DNA from: Tepidiforma bonchosmolovskayae
Lineage (GTDB): Bacteria; Chloroflexota; Dehalococcoidia; Tepidiformales; Tepidiformaceae
Direction of reading: 5' to 3'
Assembly: GCF_008838325.1 (NCBI RefSeq)
Contig: NZ_CP042829.1
Location: forward strand, 2,604,001 to 2,668,000
Length of the DNA: 64,000 nt
This document shows, piece after piece, positions 26,089 through 39,725 of the stretch. The notes below the pieces were generated by a model. It had not been told where the DNA came from. It saw only the letters and a program-made list of their open reading frames with translations, and did not search any database. The position numbers and the translations under genes are program-made. Numbering within the stretch: position 1 is the stretch's first letter; the number at the start of each line of letters is the position of its first letter.

Positions 26089-26673
26089 ATGGAACGCAAG
26101 AACACCGAATTCGAATTCCGGGGCATCAACCACCTCGCGCTCGTCTGCCGGGACATGGAGCGCACCGTCGATTTCTACTGCAACGTGCTCGGCATGCCGC
26201 TCATCAAGACGATCGAGCTGCCGAACAACATGGGCCAGCACTTCTTCTTCGACATCGGGAACGGCGACTCGCTCGCCTTCTTCTGGTTCCCGAACGCTCC
26301 CGAGGCCGCGCCCGGTATTGCGTCGCCGGCCGGCATGCCCGGTGAAGGCGAACTGGCCACCGCCCACGGGTCGATGAACCACGTCGCGTTCGACGTGCCG
26401 CCCGAGAAGTTCGACGAGTACTACGAGAAAATCAAGGCCAAGGGCATCAAGGTCACCCCTATCCTGAACCACGACGACAGCCCGCGGCAGGTCTCCCGCG
26501 AGGTCCACGAGGGCACCTTCATCCGTTCCTTCTACTTCCAGGACCCGGACGGCATCCTTCTCGAGTTCGCGACCTGGACACGGCCGCTCGGCCCGGACGA
26601 CGTGAAGCACAAGCCGGCGCGGGCTGCGGACCGCGACCGCTACCTCGGCCTCGTCGGTACCGGCGGCAGCTAG
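26089..26673 (+). CDS. VOC-superfamily metalloenzyme (glyoxalase/dioxygenase fold)
   Basis: A 194-residue protein with two beta-alpha-beta-beta-beta modules. Likely metal ligands are His in INHLALV (about residue 15), His in MNHVAFD (about 101) and Glu in ILLEFAT (about 162), the usual H-H-E set. It could be an extradiol dioxygenase-like or epimerase-like enzyme; substrate is unknown. AGGAGG stands before the ATG. Its stop codon and the stop codon of the facing acetyltransferase share the palindrome CTAG at 26670-26673. Confidence 0.83.
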   Translation: MERKNTEFEFRGINHLALVCRDMERTVDFYCNVLGMPLIKTIELPNNMGQHFFFDIGNGDSLAFFWFPNAPEAAPGIASPAGMPGEGELATAHGSMNHVAFDVPPEKFDEYYEKIKAKGIKVTPILNHDDSPRQVSREVHEGTFIRSFYFQDPDGILLEFATWTRPLGPDDVKHKPARAADRDRYLGLVGTGGS

Positions 26674-27887
26674 AAACCGTTCGGGCAGAACGGCTCGTAC
26701 GCGGTCCTGAAGAGGTCATCGGCGAGCCGGATTTTCACGTCGTCATCGGCCTGAAGCCGCCCGGCCCGGGCAAGGAAGCTGGCTGACCACTGGCCGGCAA
26801 GGAGCGATGCCAGCGCGGCGGGCTCAAGGGTGATGTCTGCGTCCGGCCCGTGCACGCGGCGCACCTCCGCCCGCGGCCCGTCGGTTTCGAGTTCGTACGT
26901 GCCCGTATTCCACGGGCACTGGTCATCAGAGCTGAGCGCAATGGTCAGTCGGCCTGCCGCCCCGTACGGGCGCGCTTCGAGCGCACGCGCGGCATCGACC
27001 ACGCGCATCCAGATGGCGTCCTGCGTGCGACGGTTGAGGACGCGCGGCTCGAGGAGGAGCAGCGGGGCCGGGTCATCGGGCGGGACAGCCCGGAGTTCGA
27101 CGCGCCGGGCGAGGTCGTGCGCCCGCAGGAACTCCCACAGCGCCGCCCACGCCGTTGCGTCGAGCGCGACCAGCTCATGTACCTGGAGCTCCTGCTCACC
27201 CTCGTCGGGGGTGTGCTCCACGCTCTGAGCGGTGTACACCGCATACCCGCGCGGGGTTCCGTCAGCGTCGCGGTAGACGGCGACGTGCACCGGCAGGCCC
27301 TTTTTCGGCGGGCGAAACGTCGAGACGCGCCAGAGCTCGGCCGAGCGGTGAATGACCAGGTTCCGCGGTGTGGCCCATTCGATGAAGACGGGCTTGATGA
27401 CCGGATAGGCCTCCTCGACGTTCAGCAGCTCAATCTGTCCCGGCACCTGGGGTCGCTCCGCAAGCGCGGCAAGGCGGGGGTCGAACCGGTACGCCACACG
27501 CGTCGAGGCCAGGCCGTAGCCGAACCGCTGATAGATCGCCGCCATGCTCGCCCAGAGGATGGCCAGCGGCTGCCGCCGCTCGTACATCGTCTCCAGCGCT
27601 TTGCGCATGGTTTGGCGCAGCAGCCCGCGGCGCCGGTAGTTCGGCAGGGTCCCGACGGCGGTGACTCCGCCCATCGGGACGGGAACGCCGTTCAGCCGGA
27701 CCGTAAACGGCCAGACGCCAAGGGTCGAAGCCATCTTCCCGTCGACGAACGCACAGACCGTCCACTCCGGCTGCGTGGCAGCGAGTTCGTCGTCCATCCC
27801 TTCCTCGCTGGCGAAGACGTAGGAGACGATGCGGCCGTAGTCGCGCAGCTCATCCCGGTCTGCGCAGGGGCGAATCTCGATAGTCAT
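26670..27887 (-). CDS. Eis-family GNAT N-acetyltransferase
   Basis: A 405-residue acetyltransferase with two tandem GNAT-like regions and a C-terminal SCP2-like domain, the layout of mycobacterial Eis and its many relatives. The acetyl-CoA loop is visible in GGVTAVGTLPNYRRRGLLRQTM (residues about 75-96, shown in part as YRRRGL), followed by LWASMAAIYQRFGYGLAS. Eis enzymes acetylate amines such as aminoglycosides and polyamines; here the substrate is unknown. I use the ATG at 27887: TATACT at 27901-27896 lies eight bases upstream, suggesting a leaderless message. Confidence 0.86.
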   Translation of the reverse strand: MTIEIRPCADRDELRDYGRIVSYVFASEEGMDDELAATQPEWTVCAFVDGKMASTLGVWPFTVRLNGVPVPMGGVTAVGTLPNYRRRGLLRQTMRKALETMYERRQPLAILWASMAAIYQRFGYGLASTRVAYRFDPRLAALAERPQVPGQIELLNVEEAYPVIKPVFIEWATPRNLVIHRSAELWRVSTFRPPKKGLPVHVAVYRDADGTPRGYAVYTAQSVEHTPDEGEQELQVHELVALDATAWAALWEFLRAHDLARRVELRAVPPDDPAPLLLLEPRVLNRRTQDAIWMRVVDAARALEARPYGAAGRLTIALSSDDQCPWNTGTYELETDGPRAEVRRVHGPDADITLEPAALASLLAGQWSASFLARAGRLQADDDVKIRLADDLFRTAYEPFCPNGF

Positions 27888-27912
27888 GGCGCGAGAGTAT
27901 ACGCAGCTGCGG

Positions 27913-29685
27913 TCACGGCTGGAGCGGCTGCAGGGTGACCGCCTCGCTGACTCGCACCTGGTAGGTTGCGCACGCCTCCATGAGGTCGAAGCCCGCCGTC
28001 CAGGCGGGTGCCGTGCCGTCGCCGAAGCGGCGCCAGCGCTGGGTGCCGGCGTCCCACTTGGCGACCTCGAGGAGCTTTCCCTCCAGCGAGGCAAGCGCAT
28101 CGCGCGGGTCCGCCGACCCGCCGATGTAGACGAGATCGTTCCAGCCCGGCTGCAGCGTGACCGGCACCGGGAACGAGACCGAGAAGCCGCCCGGCAATGT
28201 CACCGGCGCCGTGGCGAGAAACCAGTACTCCTGCCCCGGCTCGAGTGCCGCCAGCGTGCGCCCTGCGCTGGTCGCAGCCAGCCACCTGCGGTACTGCGGC
28301 GTCCCGTCGACCGCCTGGTAGATGGCTGTCACGGCGGGTGACTCGGCGGACGGGAAGGCATCCCCAAGGATCAGCGGCGCACTGCCGAAGTATGCCACGT
28401 GGTTCCACCCCGGCAGGAGCTGGACGTTGCCGCAGACGACCGCGCCGGAGCCGACACGCGCCGGTCGGCTGAATTCGCTGGTGTTGCCCTGCGCATCGGT
28501 CGCCAGCGCAACCAGCCATTGCCCGGGCGAGACCATCGTGGCCGCGGAGAAACGACCGCTCGCATCGGCGGTCACTGGCGGCCGGAGGGGCACCGTGCCG
28601 TAGTCGGTTTGCCCGCCGGGCGTATGGCTGGCCAGGTAGATCTCCACGCGGCAGCCCGGGCAGGTCGTCCCTTCGATGCCGGAAGGAGTCGCGCGCGTAA
28701 TTGCGGGGTACGCGACCCAGCCGTTCGGACCGGGCGGCGGCTGGGCCGGCGGGTTCCGGAGGCCGTCGGCGCCGAGATCGATCGCCAGCCCGCGGAGCGC
28801 GCTGAACGTGTTCCCGGCGAAGCTGTTGCGGTCGACGGGCGCCGGCTCGACCGACGGTGCGACCACGATGCCCGTTCCGCAGTCCTCGAAGGCGTTGCCG
28901 CGCACCGTGGTGCCGGATGAGCCGGCGGCCAGGTCGACGCAGGCGCTGCTGATCCGGCGGAAGCTGTTGTTTTCGATGGTCACCCCCGCAACGGGCGCCG
29001 AGCCGCCGGTGACCCGGACCCCGACCGCCGTCCCGTCGATCGTGTTCCGGGCCGCGCCGGCCCCGCCGATGGTGCCGTTGCTCCCGGACACCAGGATCCC
29101 GATGGCGTCCGGGAGCGAGGCCGGGTCAGCCGAGATGTCGTTCGCAGCGACCGTGCCGGCCGCTCCGGCGACCCGGATCGCGACGCCGCAGTCGTGGAAC
29201 CGATTGGGAGCCGCCGGGGAGCCGACCGTGGCGTTCGCCCCTTCGGCGTGGAGGCAGACGCCCGAAAAGCCCTCGAACGCGAGGCCCCGGATGGTGGCGC
29301 CAGAGCCGGTCACGCGCAGACCATCGTGCGGAACGCTCAGGCTGGCGGAGGCGCTGCGGAGGATGACGCCGCTGCCGGAGCCATCAATTGTCGCCCCGTC
29401 GGCGGTGAGCGGCGGGAGCGGGCTCGAGCCCACCGAGATGACCGCCGGGACAGCCGCCGGGAAGACGGCCGGGTCGAAGCGGATGGTCGATGCCCCTCCG
29501 CTGTTGACCGCGGCGATTGCCGCGCGAAGGGTGCAGTTGCTCGGGTGCGGGCAGGTCCCTGCGGCGTCGGCCGTCGATGTCACGGTGACGATGCCGGCCG
29601 CCCGGGCAGCGGGGGGCCATCCACCGCCGCCGGCAAGGACTGCTGCCACCGCAACAAGCAGGAGGAGGCCGGTCCGGGCGCTCAT
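27913..29685 (-). CDS. Secreted right-handed beta-helix protein
   Basis: A 590-residue exported protein. A signal peptide (about 1-29) precedes a CSLP-type opening (VTSTADAAGTCPHPSNCTLRAA, in part) found in many Chloroflexi and actinobacterial surface proteins. Residues about 85-300 form pectate-lyase-like coils with repeated G-x-I-x-G, N-x-I/F and ENNSFRR steps. Then an Ig-like carbohydrate-binding-type region with a CPGC pair (about 335-420) and a C-terminal beta domain with duplicated WNHVAYFG/WNDLVYIG modules (about 430-585). No lyase residues are obvious, so adhesion or polysaccharide binding is as likely as catalysis. Confidence 0.75.
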   Translation of the reverse strand: MSARTGLLLLVAVAAVLAGGGGWPPAARAAGIVTVTSTADAAGTCPHPSNCTLRAAIAAVNSGGASTIRFDPAVFPAAVPAVISVGSSPLPPLTADGATIDGSGSGVILRSASASLSVPHDGLRVTGSGATIRGLAFEGFSGVCLHAEGANATVGSPAAPNRFHDCGVAIRVAGAAGTVAANDISADPASLPDAIGILVSGSNGTIGGAGAARNTIDGTAVGVRVTGGSAPVAGVTIENNSFRRISSACVDLAAGSSGTTVRGNAFEDCGTGIVVAPSVEPAPVDRNSFAGNTFSALRGLAIDLGADGLRNPPAQPPPGPNGWVAYPAITRATPSGIEGTTCPGCRVEIYLASHTPGGQTDYGTVPLRPPVTADASGRFSAATMVSPGQWLVALATDAQGNTSEFSRPARVGSGAVVCGNVQLLPGWNHVAYFGSAPLILGDAFPSAESPAVTAIYQAVDGTPQYRRWLAATSAGRTLAALEPGQEYWFLATAPVTLPGGFSVSFPVPVTLQPGWNDLVYIGGSADPRDALASLEGKLLEVAKWDAGTQRWRRFGDGTAPAWTAGFDLMEACATYQVRVSEAVTLQPLQP

Positions 29686-29730
29686 TGCCCGACACGCTAC
29701 CGGCTCGGCTGCTGCGCCCGCAACTCGCCG

Positions 29731-30573
29731 CTAGAGCGGCTCGAAGACACGGCGGCCGTCCCGCCGGGTCAGCCGCCCGATGCCGGGGTGCGGCCAGTGG
29801 CCGGCCATCCAGAGAAGGCCCTCCGCAATGGCGCGTTCGAAGAGCGCTTCGCGCGTCGCCGCGGATTGAACGGGGTCGACATCGAACGCGGGCGACCAGT
29901 CGGGGTGGATGAGCTGGGCCGGGTGGTGCGACGCATCGCCGATGATGAGCCCCCGTTCGAACCCGTCGACGATGCCGATGGCGACGTGTCCCGGCGTGTG
30001 CCCGGGCGTCGGCACGAACACGAGATGCTCGTCGAGCGCGGTCTCGCCCTCGACGAAGCGGATGCGGCCTGTGTCGCGAAGGGGTTCGACGCACTCCCGC
30101 AGGTGGTCGTTTCCCGGCGCCTCGAGCCGCTCTGGCGCCATCCAGTAGTCCCATTCCGTCTGCTGAATGACAAACTCCGCCTTCGGGAAGAAGACCTCGC
30201 GTCGCCCGCCGTCGAGGTCGACGGTGTTCCAGCCGACGTGGTCGATGTGCAGGTGGGTATGGACCACGAGGTCGATGTCGCCCGGGTCCACCCCTGCGCC
30301 CCGGAGGGCCTCGTCGAGCCGGCCCACGGGGAAGCCCGGCCTCCGCCGTGGGCCGAGCCCGGTGTCGATGAGCAAGGTCCGGCCCGCGGAACGGACGAGG
30401 TAGCAGGTGACGCTCATGGTGAACAGCCCGCGCTCATCCGCCTCGGTACCGAACTCGTCGTAGAAGCGGTCGGCATGCTGCGGCAGGAAGTGGCGCGGGT
30501 TCATGAGGACCGGTGCGTCGAGCAGCGGTGCAATGGTGACTGACCCGATGGAGACCGCGTCGATGGCGGGCAT
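29731..30573 (-). CDS. MBL-fold metallo-hydrolase
   Basis: A 280-residue beta-lactamase-fold hydrolase. The metal-binding motif HxHxDH is complete as THLHIDHVG (about residues 107-115); further ligands are His in TPGHTPGH, Asp in IIGDASHH and His in MAGHWPHPG. The arrangement resembles N-acyl-homoserine-lactonase-like and glyoxalase-II-like hydrolases, but no substrate is implied. It ends 45 bases before the beta-helix gene and starts ten bases after the aminotransferase stop codon, so the aminotransferase and this gene are probably one transcript. Confidence 0.86.
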   Translation of the reverse strand: MPAIDAVSIGSVTIAPLLDAPVLMNPRHFLPQHADRFYDEFGTEADERGLFTMSVTCYLVRSAGRTLLIDTGLGPRRRPGFPVGRLDEALRGAGVDPGDIDLVVHTHLHIDHVGWNTVDLDGGRREVFFPKAEFVIQQTEWDYWMAPERLEAPGNDHLRECVEPLRDTGRIRFVEGETALDEHLVFVPTPGHTPGHVAIGIVDGFERGLIIGDASHHPAQLIHPDWSPAFDVDPVQSAATREALFERAIAEGLLWMAGHWPHPGIGRLTRRDGRRVFEPL

Positions 30574-30583
30574 TGCCGGGCTC

Positions 30584-31816
30584 CTACTTCAACCCGGAGC
30601 GGGCGGCAACATCGGACATCGCCTCGCCGAGCCGCTGGATGCCTTCTTCGATCTCTTCCATTGCGACATAACTGAAGGCGAGGCGGAGGTGGTTCGTGGC
30701 CTTCCCGTCGGCGAAGAACTGCGGGCCCTGCCCGACGATGACGCCGCGCTCGTTCGCAGCGAGCTGGACCTCGCGGGAGTTGAGACCCTCCCGGAGTTCC
30801 AGCCAGAGGAAGAAGCCGCCCCGGGGCCGGGTATAGCTCACAAACGGGGCGCAGTACCGGGAAAGGGCTGCTTCGACCCGCTCGAGCTTGCGCCGATAGA
30901 TGCCCCGGAGCCGCTCGACATGCCGGTCCAGGTCGCCGTTGCGAATCATTTCAGCGATCACCCGGCCGAGGAACGGGCTGGAGCCCATGTCGTACCGGAG
31001 CGCGGCAATCCGGGAGATGAGCGCCGGTGGGCCCTGCACCCAGCCCATCCGGAGGCCGGTGGCGATCGTCTTCGAGAAGCTGCACACCTTGACCCCGTGC
31101 TCGCCATTGCTGAGGGCGAAAATGGATGGCGGCGGGGGCTCTTCGAACCACAGCTCGCCGTAGGCGTCGTCCTCCAGGACGAAGGTGTCGTACCTGCGGG
31201 CGAGGTCGAGGAGGTGCTCCCGGCGCGCGAGGCTCATCGTGCAGCCGGCCGGGTTCTGGTGGTTCGGAATGCAGTAGATGAATTTGGCCCGCCGGCCCTG
31301 GGCCGCGAGCGCAGCGAGCTTTTCTTCGAGGACGTCCGTCCGCATGCCGTCGGCATCGAGCGGGATCGCCACCATCTCTGCGCCAAACGACCGGATGGTG
31401 CGCATCGAGCCTGGGAAGTTCGGGCTTTCGACCATGACGATGTCCCCGGGGTCGAGCAGGGTCTCGCATACCATGCCGATTGCGTGCGCCGAACCGCTCG
31501 CGATGATGACGTGGTCCCGCGTGACGGTAACGCCCTCGAGTCGGGTCCAGCGCTCGGCGATGGCGTCGCGCAGGGGCAGCGGGCCGAAGGTGCCGCCGTA
31601 CTCCAGTGCCTCCTTCCGCTCGCGGTCGAGCACGGTCCGGGCGGCGCGGAGCAGCTCGTCGGCCGGGAGAGACGGGATATCGGGGAGGCCGCCCGCGAAG
31701 GAGATGAGGTGGCGAGGGTCCGGTGTAGCCGCTGCCCAGACCTGGGGTCCGAGGATGCGGGCGCGGGCGCTGACCACCTGGTCGACGCGTTCGGGGGTCC
31801 AGTAGGGCTCGGCCAT
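30584..31816 (-). CDS. PLP-dependent class I aminotransferase (LysN/2-aminoadipate type)
   Basis: A 410-residue fold-type I aminotransferase lacking the winged-helix of MocR regulators. LISFAGGLPDIPSLPADELL near the start, the YGxxxGxxPLRDAIA block and the PLP lysine in CSFSKTIATGLRMGW (about residue 241) are typical of the subgroup with 2-aminoadipate, kynurenine and valine-pyruvate type aminotransferases. The amino-group donor and acceptor cannot be told. A good -10 box, TATAAT, lies at 31851-31846 upstream. Confidence 0.88.
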   Translation of the reverse strand: MAEPYWTPERVDQVVSARARILGPQVWAAATPDPRHLISFAGGLPDIPSLPADELLRAARTVLDRERKEALEYGGTFGPLPLRDAIAERWTRLEGVTVTRDHVIIASGSAHAIGMVCETLLDPGDIVMVESPNFPGSMRTIRSFGAEMVAIPLDADGMRTDVLEEKLAALAAQGRRAKFIYCIPNHQNPAGCTMSLARREHLLDLARRYDTFVLEDDAYGELWFEEPPPPSIFALSNGEHGVKVCSFSKTIATGLRMGWVQGPPALISRIAALRYDMGSSPFLGRVIAEMIRNGDLDRHVERLRGIYRRKLERVEAALSRYCAPFVSYTRPRGGFFLWLELREGLNSREVQLAANERGVIVGQGPQFFADGKATNHLRLAFSYVAMEEIEEGIQRLGEAMSDVAARSGLK

Positions 31817-31845
31817 GCGGCTGCTCCGGCGGGAAGAGTGCCCGG

Positions 31846-31851
31846 ATTATA
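31846..31851 (-). promoter_or_regulatory. Consensus -10 box upstream of the aminotransferase gene
   Basis: A perfect TATAAT is read on the minus strand 29 bases before the aminotransferase ATG. No convincing -35 box lies at the expected distance. The divergent gltB promoter region begins about 40 bases away. Confidence 0.5.
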
Positions 31852-31889
31852 CGCACTCGGGCCTGGGGAACCGGCCGGCGCCGCGGGGC

Positions 31890-31920
31890 TCGACACGCTG
31901 ATTGACCGGTTTGTTATACT
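31890..31920 (+). promoter_or_regulatory. Likely gltB promoter
   Basis: TCGACA at 31890-31895 and TATACT at 31915-31920 are 19 bases apart. Start of transcription would be near 31927, leaving a leader of about 128 bases that holds the structures listed next. Confidence 0.5.
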
Positions 31921-31946
31921 CTAGGCTCACCCACCGTCTCGCGAGA

Positions 31947-32017
31947 GATTGCGAAGCATTTCACAAATGGCGCCCCGAAATCTCGGAGGCGCCCGCGGCT
32001 TTTTTCATTTCGCAATC
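31947..32017 (+). promoter_or_regulatory. Structured gltB leader with terminator-like hairpin and CRP-like dyad
   Basis: GATTGCGAA at 31947-31955 can pair perfectly with TTCGCAATC at 32009-32017. Enclosed is a hairpin formed by GGCGCC at 31969-31974 and 31988-31993 with an inner CCGA/TCGG helix and an AATC loop, followed after six bases by six T (32000-32005). The same region contains TTGCGA-N6-TCACAA (31949-31966), close to the CRP-family consensus TGTGA-N6-TCACA. The leader may therefore be an attenuator, an operator, or both. Confidence 0.5.
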
Positions 32018-32054
32018 CCCGCGCACCGGTGAGTCGGATCGAGGGGTACGCAGC

Positions 32055-38052
<5,998 letters not shown>

Positions 38053-38068
38053 GCCCGGGCGTCCGGGC
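38053..38068 (+). terminator. Weak hairpin after gltD
   Basis: GCCCGG at 38053-38058 pairs with CCGGGC at 38063-38068 around GCGT, directly after the gltD stop codon. There is no T-run; the next gene is convergent. Termination here is plausible but poorly supported. Confidence 0.3.
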
Positions 38069-38088
38069 AAGGGGCCGGTGTTGCGGCC

Positions 38089-38673
38089 TCAGGAGTCTGC
38101 AGACGGGCTCCGCGCCGGCCCAAGCGGGTATTCGTGCTCGACCACCCGCGCCGGCACACCGACCGCCGTGGCGTTCGGCGGCACGTCGCTGAGGACGACG
38201 GCGTTCGCACCGATCCGGGCATTGTCGCCGACCGTCACCGGCCCGAGGATTTTGGCCCCGGTGCCGATGAACACGAACCGGCCGATTGTGGGCCCGTCGT
38301 ACGAGGCGTCGGGGCCGCCCGTATTCAGCCCGATGGTGACGAAGGGAGCGATGGAGCAGTACGGGCCGATGCGGGTCGTTCCGTCGATGACGACGTGGCC
38401 GTGATTGATCAGCAGCCCGGGTCCGATTTCGACGCGGTCCCCGATCGAGACCCCGGCCATCAGCATCGTCAGCCGGCGGCAGAGGAGCGGGAGGAGCGGG
38501 ACCCGCTGCTTCCGAAGCCATGCCTGCAGGCGGTAGACCAGGACCACCTGGGCCTCGGCCGAGAGGAGAATGCTGGCGATCGTCTCTGCCCGGGGCCCGA
38601 ACAGCCGACGCACGCCGGGCACGGCGTGCCAGGTGACCGCCTGGCGGATGTCCTCGCGCACGTTCTCAAACAT
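38089..38673 (-). CDS. Serine O-acetyltransferase-like hexapeptide acyltransferase
   Basis: A 194-residue left-handed beta-helix acyltransferase. An N-terminal helical domain (about 1-65, FENVREDIRQAV) is followed by hexapeptide coils (VSIGDRVEIGPGLLINHGHVVID, in part; IGPYCSIAPFVTIG; VTVGDNARIGANAVVL) and the ending GVPARVV. The N-terminal helices plus the HGHVVI segment fit CysE-type serine acetyltransferases, which start cysteine synthesis, but sugar-O-acetyltransferases look similar and no cysK is adjacent. GGAGG before the ATG at 38673 fixes the start over 38703. Confidence 0.78.
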   Translation of the reverse strand: MFENVREDIRQAVTWHAVPGVRRLFGPRAETIASILLSAEAQVVLVYRLQAWLRKQRVPLLPLLCRRLTMLMAGVSIGDRVEIGPGLLINHGHVVIDGTTRIGPYCSIAPFVTIGLNTGGPDASYDGPTIGRFVFIGTGAKILGPVTVGDNARIGANAVVLSDVPPNATAVGVPARVVEHEYPLGPARSPSADS

Positions 38674-38726
38674 CTCGGCCTCCGCACGCCCCGGTGGGGC
38701 CATCCGCCATGGTCGCAGCCCGGACG

Positions 38727-39725
38727 CTATCGGTCACGCTCGACGATGAGCCGCCCGAACTCGTGCAGGCGCTCTGCCGCCCCGGCGGCGAGTCCCGTCG
38801 CGGCGAGCAGCGCTTCCGCCTCCCTGGCGAGTGAGTTCGCAAGTTCACGGGTCCGCTCCCGGGCGCCGGCCTGTTCGAGCAGCTGCACAATCCGCGCGGT
38901 GTGGGCCGGGTCATCGGCTGGCGAACGGTACAGCTCCCGGAGCTCCTCCCCTGCGCCGGTCGCCATCGCGAGAACGACCGGGAGCGTTTTCTTACGCCGG
39001 ACGATATCGCTCGAGGTTGACTTTCCGGTCGCAGATGCGTCGCCCCAGGCCCCGAGGTAGTCGTCGTGCACCTGGAATGCGATGCCGAGCCGCTCGGCCC
39101 ACTGCCGCAGCCGCTCTACCTGCTCAGGGGGCGCACCGGCAAGCGCGGCACCGATGCCCGCTGCCGCCCCGAGAAGCGCGCCGGTCTTCCCGGCGACCAT
39201 GTCGAGGTACTCGGCCTCCGTGACGTCGGACCGCGATTCGAATGCGAGGTCGAGCCACTGCCCGGCGACCATCCGCTCGACCGCTTCGAAGAGCATCGCC
39301 AGCCCCACCTGCGCCCCTGGCGCCCGGCTCCCTGCAAGCTGCCGCAGCCCGCGCGTGTAGAGGAAGTTGCCGAGGTTGATCGCCTGCGCCTCGCCGATGA
39401 GCTGCCACGCCGTCGCCCGGCCATGGCGCAGGAGGTCACGGTCCTGGATGTCGTCATGGACCAGCGAGAAGTTGTGCACCAGCTCCACGGCGACCGCGCC
39501 GGGCAGCGCGTCCCCGGGGCCGGCGCCGCAGGCGGACGCCACTTCCATGCACAGCAGGGGCCGAAGCCGCTTCCCGCCGGCCGCCGCCGGGGATCCGTCG
39601 GTCGACTCCCATCCCATGACGTAACGGGACAGCCGCAAAAGCTCGGGAGGGCCATCGGCAAGTGCAGCCCGCAGCGCCGCATCGAGCAGCGGCAGGTGGT
39701 GCGCCAGCGGCCCGGCGCTGCTCAT
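38727..39725 (-). CDS. idsA: Polyprenyl diphosphate synthase (GGPP/FPP synthase type)
   Basis: A 332-residue trans-prenyltransferase that adds isopentenyl diphosphate units to allylic diphosphates. The first Asp-rich motif is HDDIQDRD (about residues 89-96) and the second is HDDYLGAWGD (about 216-225); GGKRLRPLLC (about 50-59) binds the diphosphate. Chain length cannot be judged safely. Its ATG overlaps the dxs stop region by four bases, so dxs and this gene are co-translated, giving both the entry enzyme and an elongation enzyme of isoprenoid synthesis in one unit. Confidence 0.88.
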   Translation of the reverse strand: MSSAGPLAHHLPLLDAALRAALADGPPELLRLSRYVMGWESTDGSPAAAGGKRLRPLLCMEVASACGAGPGDALPGAVAVELVHNFSLVHDDIQDRDLLRHGRATAWQLIGEAQAINLGNFLYTRGLRQLAGSRAPGAQVGLAMLFEAVERMVAGQWLDLAFESRSDVTEAEYLDMVAGKTGALLGAAAGIGAALAGAPPEQVERLRQWAERLGIAFQVHDDYLGAWGDASATGKSTSSDIVRRKKTLPVVLAMATGAGEELRELYRSPADDPAHTARIVQLLEQAGARERTRELANSLAREAEALLAATGLAAGAAERLHEFGRLIVERDR

